Assembly (NCBI GenBank): GCA_022385805.1
Contig: MU277766.1
Span: 24,656 to 88,655, forward strand
Length of the DNA stretch: 64,000 nt
Direction: 5' to 3'
Origin: Pilatotrama ljubarskyi
Lineage: Eukaryota; Basidiomycota; Agaricomycetes; Polyporales; Polyporaceae
The position numbers and the translations under genes are program-made. Position 1 is the first letter of the stretch. Each line of letters starts with the position of its first letter. This document shows positions 46,071 through 56,922 of this stretch, one piece after another. The notes beneath the pieces are model-generated. The model saw only the letters and a program-made list of their open reading frames with translations, was not told the origin of the DNA and made no database searches.

Positions 46071-48704
46071 TCACATGACGACGCAGTTCGAGTTGTCTTC
46101 CGCGCGCTGCGTCGCGATGCCCATCTCCTCGAACGTCTGCGGGCCCTTCGACGGCTTGTGTCTCTGCGGACCCGGCTCGACAGCGCCTGGAGTAGGTGCA
46201 GGCGAACCAGCACCGCCGGGCGGCCGACGCAGCGGCGGCGTGCCAGCGGACTGCTGATGGTACACGGGCCTCGGCGCCTGCGACGGCCCCGTCCCGGCTC
46301 CAGGGTCGACCAGGCTGTACCTGTGGGCACCCTGGAACTGTCGCTGAGGACCGTTCGCAAGCGGGCTGTTCGGGGGCAAGCGCGGGCTTCCAGGGTGGCT
46401 CTGTGGGTGCGGCGCGCCGGCCATCGCGGGCGGCACGCCTGTCGGCCCAGATGCGCGGCGGGGACCGTTCGCGAGATCCTCGACAGGGGGCAGGCGGGCT
46501 GGTACGCCGATACCGGGCGGCGAGCTCGAAACAGGTGCACCGCCGTATCCAGCCGCGGCGGCAGAGCCCGCGGCGCCAGCACCGTACCCTGCGGCGGCAG
46601 GCACGGGGCCGGCCATGATGGAGTTCTTGCGGATGTTGTTCACGATCTGGCTGCGCTGTGCGACGGGAACTGGGGCCGCGGCTGCTGCACCGACGGCCTC
46701 GGAACGCTGTTTGGCCTGGGTACGCTTGCGGACAAGCTTCGCATCGGTGAGCGTTTCGTGTTGCTCGCGCGAGAGTGCTTGAGGCGTGGGCTGTGAAAGA
46801 GCTTGAAGGCGCTCGGTGGCGTCGGCGTTGCCGTGTTGTGCAGCCTGTGCAGGGATGGTGAGCTACGCAGCCAGTGGTTGGGAGGCGCATTCTTACGTAC
46901 TCTCGTATACCACTTCCGCGCCGCCTCGATGTTCTTGGGACCGCCCACGCCGACTTCGGAGTAGTACCCGAGTGCAAACTCTGCGCTAGGAAGGCCTTTC
47001 CGAGCCGCCTTCTCCGCGAACGTCCACGCGAGGCCCTCGTCCTTGTCGAAAGCACCCTCCGCGCCGCACAGGAACCATTTGCTGAGCGCCATGTCCGCCT
47101 CGATCTCGCCTTGTTGGCTCGCGAGGGAGTAGTACTGCACGCTGAGAAGCGCATCGAAGGGGAAGGGCGGCGTGGCAAACTCGTACGCGTGCCCGAGTTT
47201 GTACTGAGCCGGAGCGAAGTTGAGGTAGGCGGCGCGCTCGAGATGCCTGCGTGCTTCCTCTGCGGGCGTCACGCCAGGCGGCAGGAACGGCTGGAAGAGT
47301 TGGGGCGGGATGGAGACGTGCGAGAACTCGTTGAGGAGGAGAAGCCCGTAGACGTAGGCCGGTTGCGGGACTTGGATTGTGGCGAGGGTGGCTGCGCGAT
47401 TGAGGAGCGGAAGAGCGGCCTGCGGGTCGGGTTTGAAACCGAGCTGGCCCATGAGATGTGCCATACCGAGGCGCTAGAGAATGGCGGTCAGCGACGTAGC
47501 AGCTGAAACGCGGTTAGGACGTACGTAGTGACAGCTCTCGACGCCATGTTTCACGCCTCGCTCGAAGCAGTCCTTCGCGTGCTGCATATCCCCAAAGTTC
47601 TCGTACTCGCGACCGAGCTTGAACCACGCTGCGTGGTAGCCGGCCTTGGCGGCGCGTTCAAAGTCGCGGAAGGCCGTCCTCGGGTCGTGAGGGATGAATT
47701 GCGGGTAGATGCCTGTGGCCGCGCACGTTGCACGCATGTAGATCGCCTCGGCTACATACGGAGGGAGGGGACCGGACTGCGGCTGAGAAGCGATCTGGAG
47801 GATGATGGGTATGGCGACGTTGACGAGCTTCTGCAGTTCGGGATCGTCGATGTGAGCGGGGCCGACGGCAGGATCTGTGGAGTTGGAGCCGGTACGTGCA
47901 AGGAGCTGTTGGGCGCGGTCGACGAGGGCGAGGACGTCTTTGCACCAAGCGATCTTGCGGGCAGGATCTGTGGTGGGCTGCTGGACAGTGGACTGCTGAA
48001 CGGAGAGTATGGCGAGGGTGGGGAGAGGAGCGGTCAGCGAGGGCGGGCCATCGCGAGCTGCGGATGGTGCAGGCGGGGCTGAGCACGGCGAGGAGACGCG
48101 GGGGCTCATGGTGAGGTTGGCGAAGGAGGCGGAGAGGTCTCTGCGATGCTGCTGCGACGGTGGGGGGCCAGGGAACGGCTGAGGAAAGCCTAGGGAGGGC
48201 TGCGAGGGCGGGGGAGACCAGGGAGACCAATCAGAGCCTTGAGGGGGAGGCAGTGGACTGGGACCGCGCGATATCGGGGGACCCTGTGGGGGAGCAAAGC
48301 CGAGCGAGGCAGGATGGGAGGCAGGAGGGAGCGGGGCGGGCTGAGACGAGGTGTAGGGAACGTTGAACATGGGTTCGGGGAAGAAGGAGGGATTCGTGGT
48401 CTGTCCGGGCTGCAAGGAAGGCGTGGCGGTCTGTTCGTGGAGTGTGCGAGCGATCTGCAGAGCGCGGATGCGGTGGTGAGCGGGGCAAGGGAGCTGTGTG
48501 AGTGAGGAGGAGTAGACGCACGTGCATTGGGAGATCTGGCTGCAGCTTCTGCGGGCGGGGGGCGACAAGAGGGTGCTCGTAGTGGGGGCCGGACGAGTAC
48601 TGGTCTGGCTTGATATCGGGCGGGGGGGGGGGGGAGGAGTCGGTCGAGCGGCGGGGCCGGTCGTAGTCGTCGAACGGGCGTGGAGGGACGGGAGGAGCGG
48701 CCAT
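46071..48704 (-). CDS. skt5: SKT5/CHS4-type activator of chitin synthase III, Sel1 repeats and CAAX box
   Basis: Peripheral membrane protein that activates and anchors chitin synthase III in yeast. Exons 48704-48522, 48454-47525, 47473-46901 and 46844-46071 give 819 residues. Residues ~1-220 are Pro-rich. Sel1 (TPR-like) repeats run from about 290 to 575 (AFRDFERAAKAGYHAAWFKLG, RRHLERAAYLNFAPAQYKLG, GLAWTFAEKAARKGLPSAEF, AARKWYTRAAQHGNADA). The tail is Gly/Ala/Pro-rich and ends NCVVM-stop, a CAAX box expected to be farnesylated, as in yeast Chs4. All introns are in phase 0. Exon 1 contains a run of 13 G on the plus strand (48622-48634) coding for proline. CHS5 lies 10 kb to the left. Confidence 0.95.
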
Positions 48705-49289
48705 CGCGTGCAGGCTGAGCAGAGCAGAAACGCGCTCGAGAGGAGGATCCGATGCTGGGGCGAGCGGCGAGCGCGTAAGCACCCTGCTTCTCTCGGCGCT
48801 GCTGCGTCGACAAACACACTCACATCAGCACAGCCCGCGACGTTCCCGTGCAGCCACTTTGTCAGAAACAGGGCTCCTTCTGTTTGTATCTATTCGGATT
48901 TTGAGCAGGCGCCCAGGAGAAGTGGTAGCAGCAAGTCAATGACAAGTATCGACGACACGGTGCCCGCGGTGTCGTGAAAAGATGTCAAATAGACACTAGG
49001 GGTAGGGGAGAAGAAGTTGGCGATTTTATATTTTCCGCGCGCGTGTAGTTTGGGCGCGAAACAGCTGTACACAGACCCATAGGGACCCCCGAAAAAGAAG
49101 TGTCGAAAAAGTAAATTCTACATTTCAACTACATGCTGGGCGCGCATGCAATGGTTGGGTCGCGCAGTCCAAAGAGGTGGTAGAGGGTGAGCAAACAGTA
49201 GGTAGAGGAGACGGGCAGGAGACCCTGCGCGCGGAGAGGCGCGTCCGCGCCAGAACCGTGTCTGGCATCCCTCACGTGATCGAGGAGCA
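48705..49289. other. Upstream region of SKT5, end of the gene-rich part
   Basis: About 585 bp holding the SKT5 promoter. No coding exon was recognised. Base composition drops at ~49,280 where the repeat island begins. Confidence 0.45.
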
Positions 49290-49297
49290 GATGCTTC
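49290..49297. repeat. Left 8 bp target-site duplication of the short hAT element
   Basis: GATGCTTC stands directly before the element and again directly after it at 50048-50055. Eight bases is the hAT duplication length. Confidence 0.9.
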
Positions 49298-50047
49298 TAG
49301 GGATGCACAAATACGATTAAATACGGCCGGTGCCCGGTATTTATTCAGTACGTATCAATACCATCGCCCCGGTCCTGGGTACGTATTCATATCGTATTGT
49401 ATGAGAAGAGTATTAGTATTCTATGCCTATGTAATTGTATTTACTCATGAACCAAATAAGTCCAAGTATCCTAAGCCCTCCCTGAGCCCTCTCTTCAGCC
49501 ACTCCTTCTTTGTGAGCGAGGCAAACTCAGCCGTCAGGGCCGAACGGGCATCCGAAACAGTATGATGACATGACGAGAATAACCACTCGCACTCGTTACC
49601 TATGCTGACACCAGGAATGGCAAGAATGTCTCGCGCAATCCACGAGAGCACGGTGAATGCACCGGATGCTCCTATTCTACCAGATCGGAGATAAAATGCA
49701 TAAGTACCTGCCACGCGAAAGGTGCGGCCATGGACCTTCACCATTTGAGGACATCAGATCTGGTTCTGCAAGGGTACTATATGTGCCTTTGAGGTACTGA
49801 ATACCTCGGATGAGTCGCCGGGAGGCATTCCGATTTAAGCGCTCATGCATGGGCGCTTGTGCCACATGTCCGTATTAAGAATACGAATACATACGCCGGT
49901 ATGTATTATACGGTATTGATACCCTATCGTATGGTAAGCAATAGCAGGATGTGTCCTTTATGAGTACGAGACGGCATGTACGTATTCTGTATTGTATTGT
50001 TACTCATAAAATATATTAAAACATACTCGTATTCTTGTGCAGCCCTA
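49298..50047. mobile_element. Non-autonomous hAT transposon (750 bp)
   Basis: The ends are inverted repeats: TAGGGATGCACAAATACGA on the left and, read inward from the right, TAGGGCTGCACAAGAATACGA. The element is flanked by a perfect 8 bp duplication. The interior is AT-rich with many ATACG/CGTAT motifs, and retains only a C-terminal piece of transposase. Termini beginning TAGGG and the 8 bp duplication are the hAT hallmarks. It must be mobilised in trans, if at all. Confidence 0.9.
49445..49690 (-). pseudogene. hAT transposase C-terminal dimerisation remnant
   Basis: The minus strand encodes WIARDILAIPGVSIGNECEW followed by LFSSCHHTVSDARSALTAEF, KKEWLKRGLREGLGYLD and a stop. This is the hAT C-terminal dimerisation region. 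Nothing of the BED finger or catalytic core precedes it, so the gene is only a fragment carried by the short element. Confidence 0.85.
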
Positions 50048-50055
50048 GATGCTTC
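50048..50055. repeat. Right 8 bp target-site duplication of the short hAT element
   Basis: GATGCTTC, identical to 49290-49297. Confidence 0.9.
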
Positions 50056-51148
50056 CTGTCGCATTGAAGCTTTTTGACCGTCTCAGTCGACTTCCGCACG
50101 GTAGGTGCCTAAGTCCATCACCACTCGGTGCTCTCAGCCGTGATCTGCATAGTTCACGTCAAGCTCGATGCTCCTCGAGCCATCCTGTCGCATTTCTAGG
50201 GCTGGCGGAGCCTCGCAATGGGCTGGATGGCATCTCGATGCTCTGGATGACAGTCGCCGTGGGTGCTTGCAGGTCGTGGCAGCAGCCGGCTCAGAGAGCC
50301 TCAGCGCTGCCTCAGCTGTCGAAGAACCCTTCTCTTCTATCCCTGCTTCTGTACGTACGCAGATGCCCGCTTCTACAGCGGATGAACTTCCTGTAGCTCT
50401 ACGAGCCCAGATGCCTGCTGCTACACCAGATGACCTTGGCGAACACCCTTGTAGGATGAGCAGGGTTCGTCTGCCCACTTCAATGTGGATGCCTGCTCAC
50501 CGAGCAGATGCCTGCAGTACCCGCAGAAGGTTGCTAGGCATGTGTACATCCCCCGTCTGCGTACACTTGCGACGAGGATGGGCGCTTGTGGTGCATGCCA
50601 GGGGCCCTACGGCGACTTTCTGCTCTCAGCGAGGCTCTGCCACTGTCTTTCAGCCTTGTGCTCTTGTACATACACGGGATAACCACGATTGCATACACGA
50701 ATAGCTCCATGCGCTCGTAGGATCCCCAGTCTCACTCTGCAAAACAAGGTGGTCAAGCTGCTGAGTACATGTGCACCGTGCAATACCAAATTGCTTTTTA
50801 CCTATTACGCTCGTCTGTTGGTCGAGATGTCATTCTCCTGGTGTGGCTGTGTGGCCTTCCAGCTAATGGATGATGCTCAAAATACTAATTGGAATATGCC
50901 AGCAGGATGCTTGGCTCATACCGTCTTTACCGGAGGGATGTACGCAATGTTGCAGCGCGAGATGGGAAACCATCTTGCTGTGCGACCTGCGGCAGCTAGT
51001 TGGCACCTAGCGTGTGGGACTGCCCCGTTGGGAACCACACCACACATGTTAATCCCCCCAGCCGTATGGCAGGTCAGGACAAGGGGCAGGTCCAGTTTTA
51101 CAACTCTGGGTTCCTGTGTTGTTGGACGTTTACACCAGACACTGTATT
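50056..51148. other. Unassigned sequence, possibly old retroelement
   Basis: About 1.1 kb without a recognisable gene. Between ~50050 and 50560 short degenerate motifs such as AGATGCC and GATGC recur. A stretch near 50120 (ACTCGGTGCTCTCAGC) resembles one near 63752 (ACTCGGTGCTCGCAGC), hinting at a shared repeat family. No terminal structure was found. Confidence 0.3.
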
Positions 51149-51889
51149 TGTTAGCGCCCGTGTAGACCCTTCCGGTCCGGCACCCTTTGGAACCATATGA
51201 CTTCCAGTGCGGCGCCTTTCAGAACCCTACCGGTCTGATCGGCCTCCGAGACTCACCCCGGACTCTGAACTGTACTCGTCGTCATCATCGGCATTGAGAC
51301 TAACCCCCCCATACTCCACGTGATCCTGGTCCTAGCTCCATCTGGTGCTGGCCCGATCTCCTCTCCGCAGTTATGCGTTACAAACCCGAACCTTACTTAC
51401 TACTTACTATATAAGCTTCGGATTCTATAGGGTAGCTCTTTAGTTCAGATATCTTGTTAACCACTTGATCTGCTGGTATACTCTTCGGTCCCCCATCCTT
51501 TACCCATTTGTTTATTCTCCGGAATAACATTCCATCCTCCGATCTCCGGTCTGATCCGATTCTGACCCCAGTCCGATTATAGTCCGACCTCCGACACTAC
51601 TAAGATAAGTCCTTCGCGACTTGTCCTCTGGTAACCAGCACTTCGACACTTCGAATTCTACTGCCGGTCTCCGACCGGCCTCTGACATCAGTCTGCTTTC
51701 AGTCCAATTACATCATTGTATATTCCTCCGTAAATTAGAGGACTCTGTTGGCTCTCGAAGCACGTTACTAATAGTTTCGCGAGTCTCCTTCCCCTACAAC
51801 TGTGCAGACTCCGACTGGTTCTGATTGGACGTTCCCTGGTCTGATTCCGGCCTCCGGGATTTGGTCTTACCCCCGTACGGCTCCTAACA
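51149..51889 (+). mobile_element. Solo LTR (741 bp)
   Basis: The sequence starts TGTTAG and ends CTAACA, perfect 6 bp inverted termini, and is flanked on both sides by GTATT (51144-51148 and 51890-51894), a 5 bp target duplication. A TATA-like promoter (TACTATATAAGC) lies near 51405-51420 on the plus strand. No internal retroelement sequence adjoins it, as expected after LTR-LTR recombination. A second, truncated copy of the same LTR is at 62083. Confidence 0.88.
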
Positions 51890-51933
51890 GTATTGGGCAC
51901 AGATGTAGTGTAATTTCCCACGACCAAACCTGC

Positions 51934-51934
<1 letters not shown>

Positions 51935-51980
<46 letters not shown>
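51935..51980 (+). repeat. Tetranucleotide microsatellite (CTAT)n
   Basis: About eleven and a half uninterrupted CTAT units, followed by the variant GTCTATC. It lies 45 bp after the solo LTR. Confidence 0.97.
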
Positions 51981-52049
51981 GTCTATCAGCAAGCCAAGTT
52001 GTCTCTCCCGATCCTCACAAAGCCATGTCTGTGATGAACTCTGAACCTG

Positions 52050-52585
52050 GAAGGCAGAGCATGACTGTAAGCTGCACAAAAAGCGTCTTCAGTCTGTGAG
52101 CGAAAGACTATAGCGCATAGAGTAAGTACCTATAAGCCGCACAAAAAGAGCTACAAGTACTTGGTAAGTAAACCATATATGTAAGCATAGATGTGTAGTA
52201 CTTACTCTTCAGTCTGTGAGCAAAAGACTGAAGAGCACGGGCAGAGAATGTCCACCTTATATACAAGTCCAGAGAATGCATCAGTAAGCGAAAGAAAGGA
52301 GGGCATGTGACCCAGCATAGAATGAGTAAGACAATGGTGCGAGGATGGTGTAAGTTCCGCACCATTGTCTAGAACTATCTAGAGGAGTTCATAGGGATCT
52401 GGAACAGCGTAGAACACACTGGAGAAGTTCAGAAGTGTTCAGATGGGAACTATCGTACAAGGAAACAAAGAAATCTATATACTGTAAGTAGGAACATCCA
52501 TGCTGCGTAACACAGCCACTGTGTGACCTTCGGACCGTGTATGGCCAGTACGCAACCCTGAAAGTTCAACAGTCTGTTCTTCTAC
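52050..52585 (-). repeat. LTR-like sequence, possibly the distal part of a copia LTR
   Basis: The minus strand has a TATA-like motif (GTATATAAGG near 52265) and the segment TCTTCAGTCTGTGAGCRAAAGACT occurs at ~52088 and ~52208, as does a GCACAAAAAG motif. Orientation fits the copia fragment to the right, whose LTR starts at ~53505, so this may be the rest of that LTR split by the plus-strand repeat at 52587. This is inference. Confidence 0.35.
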
Positions 52586-52586
52586 T

Positions 52587-53180
52587 TGTTGTCAGGTCCC
52601 GTGCCACCAGAGGGCATGACCTCCACCAGAACTCCAACAGGAGTTCCGGATGGGACTTCCTCAGACCTCCGCACCTTCCTTACTTAGTATTCTTCGAGTC
52701 CCTTCCCCGTTGACATCATATCTCTTCTCATTAGTTTATCCCTTTTCTTGTCTTGCATCATTGGGTCTTGGAGTTCCCGGAAGTTTGACGCCTGTGATGT
52801 AAGGCCTTTCTTATTTGTCGGGGCTACTTAGTATAAATAGCGCGCTGGTATCAGCCTTTGCCTCAGTTCGGATACCTCGTTACCCTGCGCTACTTCCTCT
52901 ACTTACTCCTTGCGCTATCCCTGCACTTACCTTCCACCAATCCATCCATCCTTCCTCCCTGCCACTCCTATCTAGGAACCCCGCTCATCCCTCTGTCGGA
53001 ACTCCTTCGGGCTCCCGAAACCTTGTCAGTGTACTCCAGTAAATAGGGGACACTAGACGAGGCCGCTCAGGGCATTGCTAATAGTTTCGCCGAAGTCCCC
53101 ACTCCCTAGTATCGTAGCCGGAACTCCTCGGAACTCCTCCAGTCCCCCCGTCTCCGCTTTGTCTGCCACCTACGGTACGC
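52587..53180 (+). repeat. Second LTR-like repeat related to the solo LTR
   Basis: It begins near TGTCAGGTCCCGTG, has a TATA-like box (TTAGTATAAATAGC near 52830) and shares with the solo LTR the block CTAATAGTTTCGC (at ~53080 here and ~51770 there) and a similar end (ACGGTACGCGTCTTAATA versus GTACGGCTCCTAACA). Exact ends and target duplication could not be fixed, so it is probably an older, diverged family member. Confidence 0.45.
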
Positions 53181-53505
53181 GTCTTAATAGTGTATCCGAA
53201 CTCACACTGAGGGTCTCACCATGTCCATGGAACCCAAAGGTGTGTGGCCAGGGTTCTCCGCACGCCGCATCTTGGTCCCCACTGGGGATCCTATTCAAGT
53301 ATGCGCGAGAGGGTGAACGAGTAGATAGATGGCGTACGACGAGAGCGAGGGCGACTAATATACATGAGCAGTAACAAAAAGTATTATACGAGTGCAATAA
53401 ATGTATAAAGTACCGTAAAGGAAGCAAAGTAAGTAAAGTGTAAGTAAACGATCCAAAGTCCGATAGTGTACTACAAAGTCCGTTATCTAATCTTTATCTC
53501 CAACA

Positions 53506-53777
53506 CTCCCCCTCAACTCTGCATTCGATAAGATGCCGAGTTCCCGCCTGAGCATGTGGAAGCACTCGCGTGCCAAGGCCTTGGTGAACAGATCAGAAAC
53601 ATTGTCGTCTGTCGGGATGTACGCAAGAGTGATCGTGCCTGACTCGACACATTCACGAATGAAATGATGTCGGATGTCAATATGCTTACTCCGCGCTGTC
53701 ATGCACCAAAAGTGATTGGTAACTGGACATGTACAGCGTGCACAACCATTACTCACAAGAAGTGTACCTGTAATCAT
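53506..53777 (-). pseudogene. Ty1/copia RNase H C-terminal fragment and polypurine tract
   Basis: The minus strand encodes NHFWCMTARSKHIDIRHHF, IRECVESGTITLAYIPTDDN and VSDLFTKALARECFHMLRRE, the end of a copia polyprotein. It is followed by a purine tract (GAGGGGGAGTG) and then TGTTGGAGATAAAGATTAG, the typical start of a copia 3' LTR (near 53505, running left). The rest of the polyprotein is not contiguous. It may be the end of the same element as the pieces at 56.1-56.7 kb and 61.0-62.1 kb, or of another copy. Confidence 0.8.
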
Positions 53778-54057
53778 CGAGAGTAGGAATATTACCTGAG
53801 AGTCACGTGCAGGCCTGAAGGAATGCTACGGAGCACTGCTCATGTCATTGTGACGTGGCGGGCGCTTCTGTCATCAAACAGTCTTCCACTTTCATCACCA
53901 TGGCCGGTGTGTCCTTCGAAATCCGACTCAATGTCCGGGACACCATTCCCGAACAGTTCTCGAACCAACTTCGACTCTGTCCCGTGGAAACACACGGCCG
54001 AACCAGCACGTTCTGTTCACTCCCGACGGTCTCTTCCCGCATCGCGCACGGACAATT

Positions 54058-54501
54058 GTGTTCGAAGACGGAGCTGGCAATATCAAGGAGTGGGTAGCAG
54101 TTGATCCGGTGGATGAAACGGTCCAGCCCTGGGGTATTGTACCACGCCTGGGAAGCTACTGCCGCCTGGTGTTCCCAGACCGGCAGAGGTTCGTGGGACG
54201 GATCTCTCGTGTGGTCGAGTATCAGGAGACCCACATTATACTTTGGGTCGAACACACCTACTCTCCCGCCAACACTACCCTCGCTGTTCCCTACCCATTC
54301 TATGAAGGGATGCAGTGGTGGCATGTTCGTCTGAGGGGACTCCTTGGGTATCTGCAACCCGACAACGACCACCACGACGGAGGCAAGTTGTTAGACCACT
54401 TGTTACCTGAACGACTGTCGCTCATCATTCAACCAGTCATCGGGCGAAGTTCAAACGTGGACTGGTGGGAGTTGGACGATTGTATCCAAGGGGACTTCTG
54501 A
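54058..54501 (+). other. Open frame of unknown origin ending at a repeat boundary
   Basis: An uninterrupted frame (FEDGAGNIKEWVAVDPVDE, QPWGIVPRLGSYCRLVFPD, VNWWELDD-like tail) with protein-like composition. It lacks an ATG in frame; upstream it stays open for some codons. It stops exactly where an LTR-like sequence starts (TGATATTGGCACATGG at 54499). It could be the end of a retroelement gene or captured host sequence. I do not recognise the domain. Confidence 0.35.
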
Positions 54502-55930
54502 TATTGGCACATGGACAATTAGCATGGAGACAGTTGTCATGGACATTGGACTGGGTCATTCTTTTGTCTAGGTCGCTCGTTAATCATAATTCTGCAACTA
54601 TCGGCAATGAGGGACTTGATAGAAGAGATCAAGGACCCCAGACTTGAATACAGGAGGGTACTGATGTAGAGGAAGCCTAGACCAGGCTTACACATGCCTA
54701 CGACAATAAGAAAGGCTGTACAGGCCCGGAACACGCAGCCTCACATCAAGCTCACGAGTAATCAAGTCCAGCAGGGACCAGGGCAGGCTAGGAGGGCCCA
54801 GGTGCTCTGGAATGGTCCAGGACTGTCCAGAAGAGACTAGGCAGGGCTTAGCCAGGCCTGGTGTAGTCTGGAAGGCCATGGAGATCAGAGAAGGCAGTGC
54901 AAAACACAGCTTTCGAGGAATGAACGACAAATTAGAAAGATGGAGAAGGTTCTGGAAGGTTCCGGCATAGATGAGAGGTTTCTAGGTTTGGGTTAGTCAG
55001 CCATAGATAGTTGATTTGTAATGTACATAGAATGTTCTGGAAGGACTTCAGGAAAGGTATATATACCGGCCCATGAAGTACTCCAAAAAAAAACAACAAG
55101 ATTTAGTAGAAGAAAGCAAGCAGAAATTCAGCAAAGCAGCCAACAAAAGGCAGCCAAGCTGAATCAGTCACAAGTCCAGCAGCAGTATCACCAGGTGAGT
55201 AGTTTGTAGGCAGTTCAGGTACTGATATTCCTTTGGTTTTCTAGGTAGATTCATCAAGCGTTTCTTCAAGGAGGTAATGAAGTAGTGGTGTAGGCCTTGT
55301 AGTACTCAATTCATCGAGGTTTTGGGTCACTTTGGTCGTTACTTCGCATCTACGATAGACGGGTCTCGGCTAGCTACATCACTGCAGAGGTAAGTGCGTC
55401 AGAGTCAGTGAACGGTTGGACCTACGCGGGACGAAGCCCGGGGTCAGAGCAATCTAAGCTGACTGATGATTGGAGTGTTTGATTGATTGGTAAGTGTTAG
55501 GAAGATTGACGGGAACGACGGCGCATCAGGCATAGTTGCACCAAGGAGGTAAGTACAGGACTGACTCGCAGACACTAGCCTAGGGGAAACTCTGCTAGAT
55601 TTTGTGATACATTCTACAAAAGGGGAGAGAATCTTCCGGAGACATCTGGAGAGAAAATAGAGTCGAGGTCAGCATACAACCTAAGCATAGCGTGGGTTAG
55701 ATCTCATCGGGATTTTATAAGGTATACTCTGCATCTACTCAGCACCCAGCTCGACAAGCTCGCTTAAGCTTGAGAACTCAACTAAGGACAAGCCTTACCC
55801 CGAACTCGGCAAAGCCCCTTTCCGGAAAGGAGGAAAACCGACAAGCTTTGCGGCAGTGGAAGCGGTAAAACCGGCAGGTCAACTTGGTTTAGACAGGTTT
55901 GATCCACCCTCGTGTACATACATATACGCA
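54499..55930 (+). repeat. LTR-like or other retroelement sequence
   Basis: It starts TGATATTGGCACATGGAC after a purine tract (AAGGGGAC). Repeated AGGCCTGG/CCAGG words occur at ~54660-54880, a TATA-like box (GGTATATATACC) at ~55058, an A-rich stretch at ~55086, and several GAGGTAAGT-like words between 55250 and 55550. Terminal repeats were not resolved, so limits are approximate. It separates two blocks of copia coding sequence. Confidence 0.35.
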
Positions 55931-56029
55931 GAACTTCTGTCCTCAGGACTTTGGTTTTGTTTGTTGTTGTTTCCGAGGCAGTTCAGCTAAAGGAACGAGA
56001 GAGTCCCTTCTCCGCTGACACCCGTCCCG

Positions 56030-56664
56030 TACACACCATCGCGCCAACCCACGGTCACGACAGCGCGTGATGGATGTTGTGCCTCGACAAGGCGATTGCT
56101 GATTGATTATCAGCATTGAGTTGTGTCGCTTTGTCCTGGGCAAATGTCCTGGGCAAATGTGAGCTCGGATAGCAGGGTACGCATCCAGATTGCGTGTCTG
56201 GCAGCATACAAGATTGCCATGTACTTGGCCTTGCACGAGGACAGAGCCACTACGGCCTGCTTTTTCGAACTCCACGCGACAACACCACCGCCGATCAGGA
56301 ATGCGTACCCGGAGATTGACTTCCAGTCTACTGGGTTAGTGCCCCAGTCACGTCCGAGTACCCCTCCCGGCGAAAATGCTGATAGGATGCTCATGCTTGC
56401 AGCTCCCCCTTACGTCCGTATGTAATACCGTAATCGAGAGTTCCTTTGAGGTAGCGGAAAACTCTCTTCACGGCGGTCCAATGTGCCGGACCTGGACGCG
56501 AGCTAAACTGTGAGAGCGCCTGCACAGCATAGCTGATGTCGGGCCTGGTGCCTAGCGCCGCATACATCAGCGTGCCTATCGCCGCCTGATAAGGAATGTC
56601 CTTCATCTCAGACAGATCGGCGTCTTCCGGTTCCTTGAGCAGCCAGGCATTTGGGTCTATTGGC
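56030..56664 (-). pseudogene. Ty1/copia RNase H region, disrupted
   Basis: The minus strand encodes MPIDPNAWLLKEPEDADLSE, MYAALGTRPDISYAVQALSQ, AVKRVFRYLKGTLDYGITYG and, in another frame, SISGYAFLIGGGVVAWSSKK and MAILYAARHAIWMRTLLSEL, then DNQSAIALS. An in-frame TGA follows GELQA and a frameshift follows before DWGTNPVD, so the gene is dead. Its upstream part is at 61.0-62.1 kb, across the inserted hAT element. Confidence 0.88.
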
Positions 56665-56672
56665 ATGCTCAC
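56665..56672. repeat. Left 8 bp target-site duplication of the 4.35 kb hAT element
   Basis: ATGCTCAC, matching GTGCTCAC at 61021-61028 in 7 of 8 bases. Both lie in the interrupted copia gene. Confidence 0.85.
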
Positions 56673-56922
56673 TAAGGATCACCACGGGTAAACCCCCCAG
56701 GTCAGCGGAGCCAACCCGTACCCCCACCCGCCATGAACGAGACCCGTGAACCCTTGGGTTTGACAGGTACGGGTATAAGCGCTGGCTCACAAGGGTTATG
56801 CGGGTATGTGACCCGCAGCGGGTAACCCTAGGGTTAGGGTGTGGATACACAGAGGCAAAGTGCACAGTGCACGTGCTGTAGACAAAATGTAGATGGGAAT
56901 TTGATTCGTCATACTACATGTC

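Noticed and set aside
45949..47178. 409-codon minus-strand open frame in SKT5
   Set aside because: It is a different frame of the same strand as SKT5, Arg/Ser/Pro-rich and crossing the intron; the Sel1 repeats and CAAX end are in the other frame.
51935..51980. CTAT array as a possible CRISPR-like or satellite structure
   Set aside because: Plain tetranucleotide microsatellite with no spacers.
56820..56845. TTAGGG-like sequence as a possible telomere
   Set aside because: Only one or two units, located inside a hAT terminal region with similar words at the other end; not a telomere array.
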